NCBI GenBank assembly: GCA_964437245.1
Contig: CAYTGJ010000002.1
Coordinates: 23,775-87,774 of the forward strand
Direction: 5' to 3'
Source of the DNA: JANYCO01 sp964437245
GTDB taxonomy: Bacteria > Bacteroidota > Bacteroidia > Cytophagales > Cytophagaceae
DNA: 64,000 nucleotides
The notes below the pieces were generated by a model, which saw nothing but the letters and a program-made list of their open reading frames with translations, was not told where the DNA came from and made no database searches. The position numbers and the translations under genes are program-made. Below, piece by piece: positions 27,388 to 36,217 of the stretch. Position 1 is the stretch's first letter. The number at the start of each line of letters is the position of its first letter.

Positions 27388-27445
27388 AATATTTTATTAA
27401 ATTTAAAATATTCTTACTTATGTGTTTTGATACGTAATATAAGGA

Positions 27446-27453
27446 CAAATATA
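27446..27453 (-). promoter_or_regulatory. Candidate -7 promoter element of the FkbM-unknown-asnB run
   Basis: TATATTTG on the minus strand is a full match to TAnnTTTG. The expected TTTG 19-21 bases upstream is only partial (GTTTA), so confidence is moderate. Confidence 0.4.
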
Positions 27454-27596
27454 TAAGTTATTTTTGGCATAAACTACCATTAACGCAAAGATAGACTGCA
27501 TATTAGATGCAGCCAGACAGGGTATTTGGGAATCGGCCTCTTTAAAAACTGTCTACCCTTATCAGTAATAAAGGCTTACATTTTCAAACTTTTTTT

Positions 27597-28493
27597 CTAA
27601 AAACCCTTTTTCAAGGAAGAGCGAAATACATTGTAGAAGTACGAAAGAAAAGATCGGCTAAAACAAACAAAAGGGTCTGTTTTAATAGCCTTCCAAAAAT
27701 ACTGAAAAGATTTTGCCTTGCTATCCACTTTTACAAGTGTTATGGCCATATATATATAAAGAATGGAATATAATTTCCGGTATTGATACTTGGTAAAGGC
27801 ATTTTTATTCTTCCGGTCTTCCTCTATTAATTGAATAAGAAGTAGAATACGGTTGGTAAATTTCTCTCCGTTCCTAATATTCAATTCGCCTCTCTCTTCG
27901 TGCCAAACCATCGCAGCACTTACTTGGTCAAAAACTGACAATCCGTACCGGGCGTATATTCTTAACCAATACTCATAATCTTCAGAACCAGAGAGCGTCC
28001 TGTCTTCATGGAATAACAAGTGTTCCGTTACATCTTTTCGTATAAATACACCCAGGCAAGCAAGAAAATTCCCTTTGTATAATTCTTCCGGAGCACTTTT
28101 TTTATAGGGGAACAGAACCTTACCGTGTATATCAATGAATTCAAATGCAAGGTAAAAAAAGGGGATAGGATTGTTCTTTATAATAAGGGACGCATTCAGA
28201 AGATAATTACTGTAGAGTACATCATCAGAATCAAGGAAGGTGATGTAATCTCCTTTGGCATTTTGAATGCCAACGTTTCTAGCAATAGCTCTTTCGGAGT
28301 TTGGTATTTTATAGTAACGTATTCTTGGATCCGCGAGAGAAGCTACTACTTCATTTGTATGATCGGTACTACCATCGTCTACAATAATCCATTCAAAAAA
28401 ATCATATTGCTGAGACAGAACACTTTCAGCCGTTTTTTTTAGTAAATGTGCCCTGTTATAGGTAGGAGTAATGATGGAGAAGAACAAAGGCAT
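27597..28493 (-). CDS. Glycosyltransferase family 2
   Basis: The protein has 298 residues with the GT-A fold of GT2: SIITPTYNRAHLL at the start, the nucleotide-binding DDGSTD near 39-44, and the metal-binding D-x-D region as FLDSDD near 89-94. EDYEYWLRIYARYG provides the catalytic acid region. It is an inverting transferase adding one sugar to the growing repeat unit; its specificity is unknown. It lies 82 bases downstream of the fucosyltransferase gene. No transmembrane segment is evident. Confidence 0.9.
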   Translation of the reverse strand: MPLFFSIITPTYNRAHLLKKTAESVLSQQYDFFEWIIVDDGSTDHTNEVVASLADPRIRYYKIPNSERAIARNVGIQNAKGDYITFLDSDDVLYSNYLLNASLIIKNNPIPFFYLAFEFIDIHGKVLFPYKKSAPEELYKGNFLACLGVFIRKDVTEHLLFHEDRTLSGSEDYEYWLRIYARYGLSVFDQVSAAMVWHEERGELNIRNGEKFTNRILLLIQLIEEDRKNKNAFTKYQYRKLYSILYIYMAITLVKVDSKAKSFQYFWKAIKTDPFVCFSRSFLSYFYNVFRSSLKKGF

Positions 28494-28575
28494 ATTTTAA
28501 AATCACTATCATGCTTTTCAGCCGTTTATACTAGGTTAAAAGTAACTAGTTTTTATGAAAGAAATACATTTTCGC

Positions 28576-29448
28576 CTACAATATTTTCCAATCCACCGGG
28601 GACATATTTTTTGTTTCAATAATATTCGGATGTAACCAAATTTTTGGTGCAACCACCACTTTTGACGGATTGGGAGATAGATATGCACACCACCAGGCGA
28701 AGCTGCTGTTGGGAATGATAAAATGCTTGCAAGACATCATTAATTTCATGTATCGGGCAAATTTTTCGCCTTTATGTTCATGACTGACGAAATACATTTC
28801 ACAGTCAAATTTTACGTTTTCGATACACCATTCGATATCGTCAGAAAATATAAAAACAACAGGTTTTTTTACCGTTTTTTTGATTATTTGCAATGCATTT
28901 TGATAATATTCCATTGGTAAAACCCCATGGGTTGAATTTGAAACAAAATCACTTCTTCTAAAATTGATACAAATACTCTCTGTAGTCTCAATTAAATGGA
29001 CAATTTCTTTAGAATTTTCAAACGGAATATGATTTAAGCTGAAATCTTTACGAACAACGTTCTCAATATTTTCAAAATATTTTATATTTTGAAAATAGCC
29101 ATTCAAGTAAATATCTCCTTTTGCTCTTAAGACATTTGGATTGAAAAGAAAGGTTTGCTCGGCAACATATTTTATTCTCTGATAGGGGAAAATTTTATTT
29201 TTAATTTTTTTGGATTTGCTCCGAAGCATATTGAAACTGGAAGAAATCTCGTCTGAAACAAATTCAAACTTTAAATCAAAAATAGATAAATCAAAATCTC
29301 TATAAACGAATTCTTTTCGTTCGCGTCTGTCCAATAAAAACGTTTTGTCCAAAAGTAAAACATCATTATTTAAAATTGACAAATGACGTCCCAACACATA
29401 TTGAAACATCTGATTTCCAAGTCCGCCTGCTAATTCTGCAATAATCAT
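28576..29448 (-). CDS. GT11-family alpha-1,2-fucosyltransferase
   Basis: The protein has 290 residues with the GT11 opening GGLGNQMFQYVLGRHL at 8-23 and the donor-binding motif FRRSDF, where most members have HxRRxD. Further motifs are VFIFSDDIEWC and NSSFAWWCAYLS. It transfers L-fucose from GDP-fucose to a galactose or similar acceptor. The donor is made by Fcl and Gmd encoded at 35279-37330, which supports the call. The stop of the preceding DUF268 gene lies 3 bases before its ATG, so it is part of a tight operon. Confidence 0.92.
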   Translation of the reverse strand: MIIAELAGGLGNQMFQYVLGRHLSILNNDVLLLDKTFLLDRRERKEFVYRDFDLSIFDLKFEFVSDEISSSFNMLRSKSKKIKNKIFPYQRIKYVAEQTFLFNPNVLRAKGDIYLNGYFQNIKYFENIENVVRKDFSLNHIPFENSKEIVHLIETTESICINFRRSDFVSNSTHGVLPMEYYQNALQIIKKTVKKPVVFIFSDDIEWCIENVKFDCEMYFVSHEHKGEKFARYMKLMMSCKHFIIPNSSFAWWCAYLSPNPSKVVVAPKIWLHPNIIETKNMSPVDWKIL

Positions 29449-29451
29449 CCT

Positions 29452-30195
29452 TTATAACTTTTTGAACCAGAAACAGCCACAACCGTAATTTTGCTTTTCC
29501 ACCAATTCTGCAGGGGCATTTATGATAATTCCTTTTTCAACAGCGTCGTCAGGAATGAGCGAAAATTCTTGCAATTTCAATCCCTTAAACAAATTGACGA
29601 TTTGCTCAAAACTATATACCCGATGTCCGTTAAACATAACTCTTGGTTTCCCGACAGGGGTTACAAATAGTAAGTTCCCATCTTTCTGCAAAACCCTCGT
29701 TAACTCTTTACACGCTTTTTCATCTCCATACGGATCTATTTCGTCACCATATCTACCTAATCCGATATGTTCAATCGTATGCATACAAGACATTGATTCA
29801 ACTGAATTATTTGCAAAATCCAATTTCGTCAAATCTCCTTTCCCCGTCGATAAGTTGGATAAATTCAGAAACGCAGGACGGTAATCATAAAATTCGGTTG
29901 GAACAAATGCAGACAATGAGGTACAGAAATGTAAGGTAGAACTAATGTCAATATGTTTATTGGGGTTGATTTCTTTTACAATCCTCATAGCCCAAGCAGG
30001 ATGATAAACATAGTGTGCGTCAAATGCTGTTGTTTTTGTTGCTTCCCCATATATAGGTAGGATATCCGAAATCTTTGCCTTTCTGCTTTCATCTGCTTTT
30101 CTGTTGTACTCCAAAAAAGATTTTACAGTTTTTATGTGCAGAAAAAAACGTAAATAGGTTACGCTTTTCCGAACGAAAGATATTATTGTTCTCAT
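29452..30195 (-). CDS. DUF268-family methyltransferase-like protein
   Basis: The protein has 247 residues. It shows the DUF268 features as I recall them: HIDISSTLHFCTSLSAFVP, a HTIEHIGLGRYGDEIDPYGD segment (the expected HxxEH of a methyltransferase-like post-motif region) and GNLLFVTPVGKP. The middle resembles a SAM-binding fold with an altered motif I. It overlaps the upstream FkbM stop by 4 bases and lies 3 bases before the GT11 gene, so it probably works on the same glycan. The exact activity is not known. Confidence 0.75.
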   Translation of the reverse strand: MRTIISFVRKSVTYLRFFLHIKTVKSFLEYNRKADESRKAKISDILPIYGEATKTTAFDAHYVYHPAWAMRIVKEINPNKHIDISSTLHFCTSLSAFVPTEFYDYRPAFLNLSNLSTGKGDLTKLDFANNSVESMSCMHTIEHIGLGRYGDEIDPYGDEKACKELTRVLQKDGNLLFVTPVGKPRVMFNGHRVYSFEQIVNLFKGLKLQEFSLIPDDAVEKGIIINAPAELVEKQNYGCGCFWFKKL

Positions 30196-30875
30196 TTCTG
30201 TTTCATTTTATCAATGAAAATAGTATTCAGATTTGTCTCTGCATAAATTTGGTAGTTATTTTTCTCAAAAAGATCAATAATCTCCCTGATTTTCTCGCCT
30301 CTCCCTTGCGGTGAAAAAGTGAGCGTTTCAACACAAAAACAAAATGGCCTGTACTTCCCAAAATCAATATCCTTCAATATTTCATAGTTCCACCCTTCAA
30401 CATCAACAGAAACCAAATTTATGTTCTTGTATTTCTCAAAAAGGCTGTTAATACTAACAAGGTCTATTTGTTTTTCGTCTACCAGTTTGTACTCATTGGC
30501 CCTCAAAATATTATTCTTTTCCTCTTCCGAAAATGTATTCAAGGTATGAGCGTTGAACATATAGTAGGTCATTCGGCTGCCGTTTTGTTCAGGTGAACCG
30601 ATCCCTACATTCATTATGACATCTCTTTTACGTGTTTTTTTCAACTTTTTACACAAGAGCGGATTGGGTTCTATTAAAACACCTCTACAACCTTGACGAT
30701 AAAACAAGTACGTATTATTATTACGTTTAGAATCATTTGCTCCTATATCCAAATAAGAAACAGGCTGGCCATAAGAATATTTAAAAAGGTGTTCAAGTAT
30801 TCTATCCTCACTCAGTTGAGAGAAGGTTAATTTGGCACCTAAAAATTTATAAATTATTTTATCTATTAACTTCAT
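30192..30875 (-). CDS. FkbM-family methyltransferase, copy 2
   Basis: The protein has 227 residues. Motif I is YLDIGANDSKRNNNTYLFY, and the FkbM signature is VSVDVEGWNYEILKD. Compared with the other two copies it is shorter at the N-terminus. Its ATG at 30875 lies inside the end of the upstream glycosyltransferase gene (17-base overlap), and its end overlaps the DUF268 gene by 4 bases, so three consecutive genes are translationally linked. It probably O-methylates a sugar in the repeat unit. Confidence 0.87.
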   Translation of the reverse strand: MKLIDKIIYKFLGAKLTFSQLSEDRILEHLFKYSYGQPVSYLDIGANDSKRNNNTYLFYRQGCRGVLIEPNPLLCKKLKKTRKRDVIMNVGIGSPEQNGSRMTYYMFNAHTLNTFSEEEKNNILRANEYKLVDEKQIDLVSINSLFEKYKNINLVSVDVEGWNYEILKDIDFGKYRPFCFCVETLTFSPQGRGEKIREIIDLFEKNNYQIYAETNLNTIFIDKMKQK

Positions 30876-31815
30876 TTAAGAAATATTTTGTACATGCTAT
30901 ATCTGTCCCATTCTTCAACACCCATTCTCTTGGGTTGAAATTAGCATTTTGAAGCTTATCTTTAATAATTTCATCAAATTCTTTTTCATCGTAAAAAAAG
31001 AGCCCTGTTTCATCGGTTAAATAAGGAGCGGAAGAACATCGGTAACTTTGTTTATTTGGAAGGTATGTCCAGTAGCCTGGATTCCAGACAAGCGTAGGAG
31101 TATTGGTGGCCCAAATCTCAAACAATGCCAATCCTTGCGATTCCTGCTCTACAAAATACACCACGAAGTCTACTGTTTGAAGTATTTCATTAAATTCGTT
31201 AAGGGTGTATCTCCCATAATAGAATTCAATAACGTTATAATTATGCTTTACTAAAATATCCTTGCATTTATTGAGCAAGTATACCGAAGGTCGTTTTATA
31301 TAAAACAACACGCTTTTTGTTTTTTTATTTTCAGCTACATTCCATTGGCTGACATCAATTCCCGAGGGAAAATAAGATAATCTTCCTTTTAGTTGCGGAC
31401 AGTCTAACTCATAGTTTTCCTTTGTCCACCACGAATTTACGAGGTAAAAATCAACCGCACGATCAGCAATTAAGTAGTGATAATCGCTAGAAGAAATAAC
31501 AATATTAGGGCCCGCAGTTAATTTTTTGACAAGGCCTTTCTTTTTCAGTTTAATGCACATTTTAAGTGCCTCTACTCCTGCCACTACGTGTACGTGGTTG
31601 TAAAAATGTTTCGTATTTCGGGGATTGTAATTATGCTCTATTTTTAATTCGTCTAATCCATTCAACAGACTTCGTACAACAGCAAAATGTCCTGTAACAA
31701 TTCTGCCTTTATATACACTGATAGGTTTGTTTAACAACCTTTTCGTGTTGTTTATCAGTGCTCTTTTAGCTCTGTATACCGGGTTTAAGGAAGGTTCGGT
31801 TATTATGGTTATCAT
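30859..31815 (-). CDS. Putative glycosyltransferase (GT-B)
   Basis: The protein has 318 residues. It lacks a clear DxD motif but has GT-B features: a TGHFAVVRSLLNGL segment in the N-terminal half, a middle KSVLFYIKRPS donor-domain strand, and QESQGLALFEIWATNTPTLVW, a Glu-rich helix with the E-x7-E-like spacing of GT4-type enzymes. The family assignment is only probable. It is tightly linked downstream to FkbM copy 2 by a 17-base overlap and follows the epimerase relic by 12 bases. Confidence 0.75.
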   Translation of the reverse strand: MITIITEPSLNPVYRAKRALINNTKRLLNKPISVYKGRIVTGHFAVVRSLLNGLDELKIEHNYNPRNTKHFYNHVHVVAGVEALKMCIKLKKKGLVKKLTAGPNIVISSSDYHYLIADRAVDFYLVNSWWTKENYELDCPQLKGRLSYFPSGIDVSQWNVAENKKTKSVLFYIKRPSVYLLNKCKDILVKHNYNVIEFYYGRYTLNEFNEILQTVDFVVYFVEQESQGLALFEIWATNTPTLVWNPGYWTYLPNKQSYRCSSAPYLTDETGLFFYDEKEFDEIIKDKLQNANFNPREWVLKNGTDIACTKYFLNEVNR

Positions 31816-31827
31816 AGAAAGAAAAAA

Positions 31828-32196
31828 TTAAACGCGTTTTACCATATTGTTGAACATTTCCTCCAATGTTTGTTCCAAATTAAATTGATAATCCCAGTTT
31901 GGATAGTGATTTTTAAACTGGGAAACGTCGCTGATGTACCAAATGTGGGCGCCGATTCTGTTGGGTTCGGCATAGCTGTAATTCATTTTATTGCCGCTTA
32001 TTTTTTCGCAAAGTTCCATCGCTTCGAACATTGGGCCGTTGAAAAAACGTCCACCGCCTGCGTTGTAAACTTCTCCTTGTTTCGAACTTTGGTAGTAATA
32101 CCAAAACACATTGACCAAATCAAATTTGTATGCGAAAAGGTCTACGGATTCTCCCCGGATTAATCCCGACGAACCAGTTACGATTGCTACATTCAT
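31828..32196 (-). pseudogene. Internally deleted NAD-dependent sugar epimerase (CDP-paratose 2-epimerase-like)
   Basis: This 122-residue frame begins with the Rossmann opening of an extended SDR epimerase (AIVTGSSGLI, residues 4-13) but jumps at about residues 25-28 to a C-terminal segment (DLVNVFWYYY, EVYNAGGGRF, IWYISDV, HYPNWDY). Full-length relatives have about 330-340 residues, so roughly 200 are missing, including the catalytic YxxxK. The third glycine of the nucleotide motif is also shifted (LIRGES instead of LIGSES). The frame is intact but the product cannot be a working epimerase. The upstream FkbM gene ends 3 bases before it. Confidence 0.75.
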
Positions 32197-32199
32197 TTT

Positions 32200-33027
32200 T
32201 TATTTTACCAATCCAAGACTCAACGCAATCTCTTCACTACACAATAGATAATTGTAAAAATCGCTTTTTTCAATTTTAGACGTTTGCCTAATTTGTCCAT
32301 TTTCGTCTATATTAAAATATAAATATCCCAAACCTGCAACAATTTTGTTTATACTTTCGGATATATCGTCATCAAGTATCTCAATAAGGATTGTTGGTCT
32401 ATGTTGTACCATAAAATTTGAGTATCCTCTTAAAACCTCAGGTTCGTGCCTTTCTACATCAATTTTCATTAGATCAATTTTTTTGATGCCATTCTGTTCA
32501 ATAAATTGATCCAAGCTTATAGACTCAAAAGTTAGTGTCTCAAATTCTCCCGTATAATCTCCCAAAACAACGATGCCATCTTTGTCCGACACTGCCTTAT
32601 TAAGACAAGCTATATCAAAATTATTAATGTCATTATTTTTCTTTAAAAAAGGATAAAAAAGCTGATGAGGTTCAAATGCATAAACATTTGATTTTGGGGC
32701 TACCGATTTTGCAACTAAAGAATAGACCCCTGTGTTTGCTCCAATATCTACAATAGTAGTACTTTTTCTACAAAGTTCTATCCATAATTTGAGGGATATT
32801 TTTTCCCATTTATTCAACAACCCTTCCCAAAAAATCTCATTTTCTATAATGAAACCTGGGTGATAAATTTTAAAACTTTCATTTTCGTTTACAGAAACCT
32901 TGAATTGTCCTTTGAAATGAAGATGTTTATAAATTGATTCTTTGGGAACCCCAAGAACTTTCATAGCTGAAAACATTTCCTTTTTAAAAGGAATAATATT
33001 GTAAATTGCTTTTAGCAGTTTTTTCAT
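32200..33027 (-). CDS. FkbM-family methyltransferase, copy 3
   Basis: The protein has 275 residues. It contains motif I IVDIGANTGVYSLVAKS near 91-107 and the FkbM-type LMKIDVERHEPEVLRGY near 185-201, where the usual EGAE is ERHE. The N-terminal 80 residues are basic and probably form a cap. It lies between two relics of one epimerase family (31828-32196 and about 33225-33280), which marks a region of past rearrangement. Its role is probably glycan O-methylation. Confidence 0.87.
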   Translation of the reverse strand: MKKLLKAIYNIIPFKKEMFSAMKVLGVPKESIYKHLHFKGQFKVSVNENESFKIYHPGFIIENEIFWEGLLNKWEKISLKLWIELCRKSTTIVDIGANTGVYSLVAKSVAPKSNVYAFEPHQLFYPFLKKNNDINNFDIACLNKAVSDKDGIVVLGDYTGEFETLTFESISLDQFIEQNGIKKIDLMKIDVERHEPEVLRGYSNFMVQHRPTILIEILDDDISESINKIVAGLGYLYFNIDENGQIRQTSKIEKSDFYNYLLCSEEIALSLGLVK

Positions 33028-33224
33028 TGACTTATTTTAAATCCAAATTCTGTTGAAAGCTGTAAAATTATTTACTCCAACTTTCCTGGTTTTATTAAAT
33101 TGAAGGGTTACACTTTTTCGTTGTTTACAGTGAACTGATCACAAAAGCCATTATAGTTATAAAACAAGAGTCCTCTACATCTTTTGTTTTTCGTGTTGCA
33201 TATTTGATAATTGTACGTGATGAA

Positions 33225-33280
33225 CAATGCAAAAATTCTACGGATTCCCGTACGTTTAATCCTGAGGTGCCAATTACCAT
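33225..33280 (-). pseudogene. Second relic: N-terminal fragment of the same epimerase family
   Basis: On the minus strand an ATG at 33280 opens a frame reading MVIGTSGLNVRESVEFL, clearly like the start of the epimerase relic at 32196 (AIVTGSSGLIRGESVDLF). The DNA shares GGATTAA and the run GAATCCGTAGA. The reading frame then loses all similarity. It is a short leftover, not a gene. Confidence 0.55.
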
Positions 33281-33307
33281 TACTAGGTTCTTTTTTTTGT
33301 TATTAAA

Positions 33308-33871
33308 TTAACTATTTTTTACACAAGTAGGTTTTGCTGGGATTCCAAATGCAACGGTTGATTCTGCCACATCTCTGTTTACCAAAGACATTGCTCCGAT
33401 AACGGCATTTTTACCTATAAAAACGCCTTTCAAAATAGTAGCTTTAGCTCCTATCCATACATTTTCTTCAATAAGAATAGGAGCGGTATCATATCCTTGA
33501 TGCGCAATCAGTGTATCGCTCAAATCGTACCGATGATTTTGATCACGAATTACTACGTTTTCCGCAATGGCACAATTCTCCTTTATTGTTATGTTCTGGT
33601 GTGATGCTATTACACAACCACTACCAATAAATGTCTTGTTTATCTCAATAACACCTCCATTGTCGGCATTAATATGAGTAAAATCAGAAATATGGCAATC
33701 TTTCAGTATTAGCCGAGAACCATCAGTACATACCAGCTTCACTTTTTTCCCCAGATACACACTACCTATAAAATGGATATCTCTATACATTATTTTGTAA
33801 TGAGTTTTCAGAACAAAACTTCTGAATATATCGAAAAAAAAGAACACTTTTCTATATACTTTTCTGAACAT
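33308..33871 (-). CDS. Hexapeptide-repeat acyltransferase
   Basis: The protein has 187 residues and a left-handed beta-helix from about 50 onward. Hexapeptide turns are visible (GGVIEINKTFIGSGCVI, ITIKENCAIAENVVI, ILIEENVWIGAKATIL, VFIGKNAVIGAMSLV) and the C-terminal GIPAKP loop is typical of the WbbJ/LacA-type acetyltransferases. It probably O-acetylates a sugar of the glycan using acetyl-CoA. The acyl donor and position are inferred. It lies 21 bases downstream of the flippase gene. Confidence 0.9.
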   Translation of the reverse strand: MFRKVYRKVFFFFDIFRSFVLKTHYKIMYRDIHFIGSVYLGKKVKLVCTDGSRLILKDCHISDFTHINADNGGVIEINKTFIGSGCVIASHQNITIKENCAIAENVVIRDQNHRYDLSDTLIAHQGYDTAPILIEENVWIGAKATILKGVFIGKNAVIGAMSLVNRDVAESTVAFGIPAKPTCVKNS

Positions 33872-33892
33872 AAACTAAGACAGCGTTTCTTT

Positions 33893-35137
33893 TCAACGTT
33901 CAATCCCCCCTACTTCTCTTGCTTTGTGTTTGTTAATGTAAGCAAAATAAAGCGTAACGGCTAACAAAATCAAATTGGATATGATGGAAGAATAAGCTAT
34001 CCCCATAATATCAAATCGTACTATAAAGAAGTAGTTAAGAAGAAACGTAAAGGCAATGCCTGTAACCGAAACTATAATTATCTGATTATCATCAAGTTGA
34101 TATAAAACATAAGAAATAAAATAATTATAAACCCCCCAAACAAAAAATCCAACCATGATGGCAAACACGTATGGTTGGGCACCATGAAATTTTTTATTGA
34201 TAAACAAATCAAAAAATATGCTCTTTGATATAAAAATGAAAACAAACAGTACCAACAGCATTGTGATGAAGAATATGATAAGTTTTCTATTAAAATAGAC
34301 ATTGTCCTTTATGTCTTTATATATCATTGGTCGTACTACATTGTTGAGTGCCCCTATAATGATTAAATAAATAGAGGCAAATGCATATGCGACACCGTAT
34401 ATGCCATTTTGTTCTGTCCCAAGTATATTTTCTATAAATATGCGATCAGATGCGGTGAATACTACTATTGATAAGTTAAAAAGTAATAGAGGGTAACTTC
34501 TAACCAGCATTAACAGGTACTTGCTAATTGAAATTTTGAGTTTAAAATATCCTCCTTTGTATAATACGTATGTAGAAGTAACAAAAGAAAACAACAATCC
34601 AAAAAACAACGATAAAATTCTTCCTGTCCAACTTAGCTCTAAATACTCAATTAAAATAATCACCAATAATACCTCAATAATTATTTTCCCGATACTTATA
34701 ATAAAGTACCAATTCAATATTTTTTCATACGTGATGATAGTAATATTGAATTCATATATAATTACAATGTACGACCACAAGAACAGCAACACAAACAAGC
34801 AATAACTTACCTGAGTATCCACTAACAAGTCTTTAAATGGAAGAGATAGTACCGTTATGAAAATGCACAATCCAAAAGTATAGATATAGTAACCAAAACA
34901 ATTTTCAACGAAAAATTTACGGTCACTATACAACTTATTCGTTAAAAAAGCCCCTCCTCCAAGACCAATGATAAAAACTAATATACGGGAATAGCTTGAT
35001 AGTAACTGAACTAATCCGAAATCGTATTTTGTAAGGCGGTTTGTCAAAAGAGGAAGAAGCAATACACTTACCATCCCCCCAATAAAACTTACGATACTAA
35101 AGACAGAGAAACTTTTTAATATTAGTTTTAAATTCAT
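33893..35137 (-). CDS. Polysaccharide flippase (Wzx / MATE-like), copy 1
   Basis: The protein has 414 residues from the ATG at 35137 (MNLKLILKSFSVFSIVSF); the longer upstream frame crosses a probable promoter and is rejected. About twelve hydrophobic segments are visible, with charged loops in between, as in the polysaccharide transport family. It would flip the lipid-linked repeat unit across the inner membrane. A TAATTTTG box on the minus strand at 35202-35195 precedes it by about 58 bases. The next gene downstream is the acyltransferase. Confidence 0.85.
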   Translation of the reverse strand: MNLKLILKSFSVFSIVSFIGGMVSVLLLPLLTNRLTKYDFGLVQLLSSYSRILVFIIGLGGGAFLTNKLYSDRKFFVENCFGYYIYTFGLCIFITVLSLPFKDLLVDTQVSYCLFVLLFLWSYIVIIYEFNITIITYEKILNWYFIISIGKIIIEVLLVIILIEYLELSWTGRILSLFFGLLFSFVTSTYVLYKGGYFKLKISISKYLLMLVRSYPLLLFNLSIVVFTASDRIFIENILGTEQNGIYGVAYAFASIYLIIIGALNNVVRPMIYKDIKDNVYFNRKLIIFFITMLLVLFVFIFISKSIFFDLFINKKFHGAQPYVFAIMVGFFVWGVYNYFISYVLYQLDDNQIIIVSVTGIAFTFLLNYFFIVRFDIMGIAYSSIISNLILLAVTLYFAYINKHKAREVGGIER

Positions 35138-35194
35138 ATATGCAGCTTCGTCACCGTTAGGTACATTCTGGTTAGCGAAAAACGATCTGATATA

Positions 35195-35202
35195 CAAAAT
35201 TA
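35195..35202 (-). promoter_or_regulatory. Candidate -7 promoter element of the flippase unit
   Basis: TAATTTTG on the minus strand matches TAnnTTTG, and a leader of about 50 bases would follow. No TTTG is visible 19-21 bases upstream, so the site is provisional. It lies in the gap after fcl, which marks a likely boundary between transcription units. Confidence 0.4.
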
Positions 35203-35278
35203 CAGCAAAATTCCATTAATCCTTTATAACACCATAAAATGTTTAAGACTAACATAATACCGTTAAAAAACCATAAAA

Positions 35279-36214
35279 CTATTTCATCCCGACATTTACT
35301 TTAAACTCCTCGTAAGTGGATTTTATCCCTTCCCACAGAGAAATCTTATCGCACCATCCTAATGACTTAATCTTACTCACATCCATCAACTTTCTAAACG
35401 TCCCGTCCGGCTTAGAAGTATCAAACTTCAATTCACCTTCAAATCCAACTATTTTTTTGACTAATATAGCCAAATCGAAAATTGTCATATCCTCTCCACT
35501 ACCAATATTCACCAACCCCGACTCGTTATAATTTTCCATTAAGAAATAACATGCATCGGCTAAATCATCCACATGCAAAAACTCACGCATCGGCTTTCCT
35601 GTACCCCAAAGTTCCACAAAGGGGTTACCTTCTTTTTTAGCTTCATGAAATTTCCGGATCATCGCCGGGAGTACGTGTGAACTCTCAAGATCATAATGAT
35701 CGTTCGGGCCATACAGATTGGCGGGCATGCAGGAAATAAAATTACAACCGTACTGGACTCTGTATGCATCACACATTTTGATACCGGCTATTTTGGCAAT
35801 GGCATACGGTTCGTTGGTAGGTTCCAGAAGTCCCGTCAGCAAATATTCCTCCTTCAGCGGTTGCGCAGCCATTTTAGGATAAATGCAGGATGATCCAAGG
35901 AACAATAGTTTCTTTACGTTATGTACATACGCCTGGTGAATCACATTGGTCTGGATCATCAGGTTATCGTATAAAAATTCAGCTTTGTACCGGTCGTTGG
36001 CTAAAATCCCCCCTACTCTGGCGGCAGCCAGGAACACATAATCGGGCTTCTCATTTTCAAAAAAAACACTTACTGCCTGCTGGTCCCGCAGATCAAGCTC
36101 AACAGATGTTCTAAGAATGAAGTTGGAATATCCTTCCTGTTGCAGTTTCCTCAACAATGCTGATCCCACCATCCCTAGATGTCCTGCAATGTATATCCTG
36201 CTCGTTTTTTCCAC
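35279..36214 (-). CDS. fcl: GDP-L-fucose synthase
   Basis: The protein has 311 residues and an extended SDR fold: GHLGMVGSALL at 10-20 for NADPH binding, the catalytic YAIAK motif in EPYAIAKIAG, and the fucose-synthase segment GSSCIYPKMAAQPL. It epimerises and reduces GDP-4-keto-6-deoxy-mannose to GDP-L-fucose. It is encoded immediately downstream of gmd (3-base spacer), giving the two-step GDP-fucose pathway. The consumer is probably the GT11 enzyme encoded at 28576-29448. Confidence 0.96.
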   Translation of the reverse strand: MEKTSRIYIAGHLGMVGSALLRKLQQEGYSNFILRTSVELDLRDQQAVSVFFENEKPDYVFLAAARVGGILANDRYKAEFLYDNLMIQTNVIHQAYVHNVKKLLFLGSSCIYPKMAAQPLKEEYLLTGLLEPTNEPYAIAKIAGIKMCDAYRVQYGCNFISCMPANLYGPNDHYDLESSHVLPAMIRKFHEAKKEGNPFVELWGTGKPMREFLHVDDLADACYFLMENYNESGLVNIGSGEDMTIFDLAILVKKIVGFEGELKFDTSKPDGTFRKLMDVSKIKSLGWCDKISLWEGIKSTYEEFKVNVGMK

Positions 36215-36217
36215 CGG

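Noticed and set aside
29522..29939. Plus-strand open frames antisense to the DUF268 gene
   Set aside because: They mirror a well-supported minus-strand coding region and show no family motif.
33893..35197. Longer start for the flippase (35197)
   Set aside because: The extra N-terminus crosses a TAnnTTTG box and lacks hydrophobic character; ATG at 35137 begins the first membrane helix.
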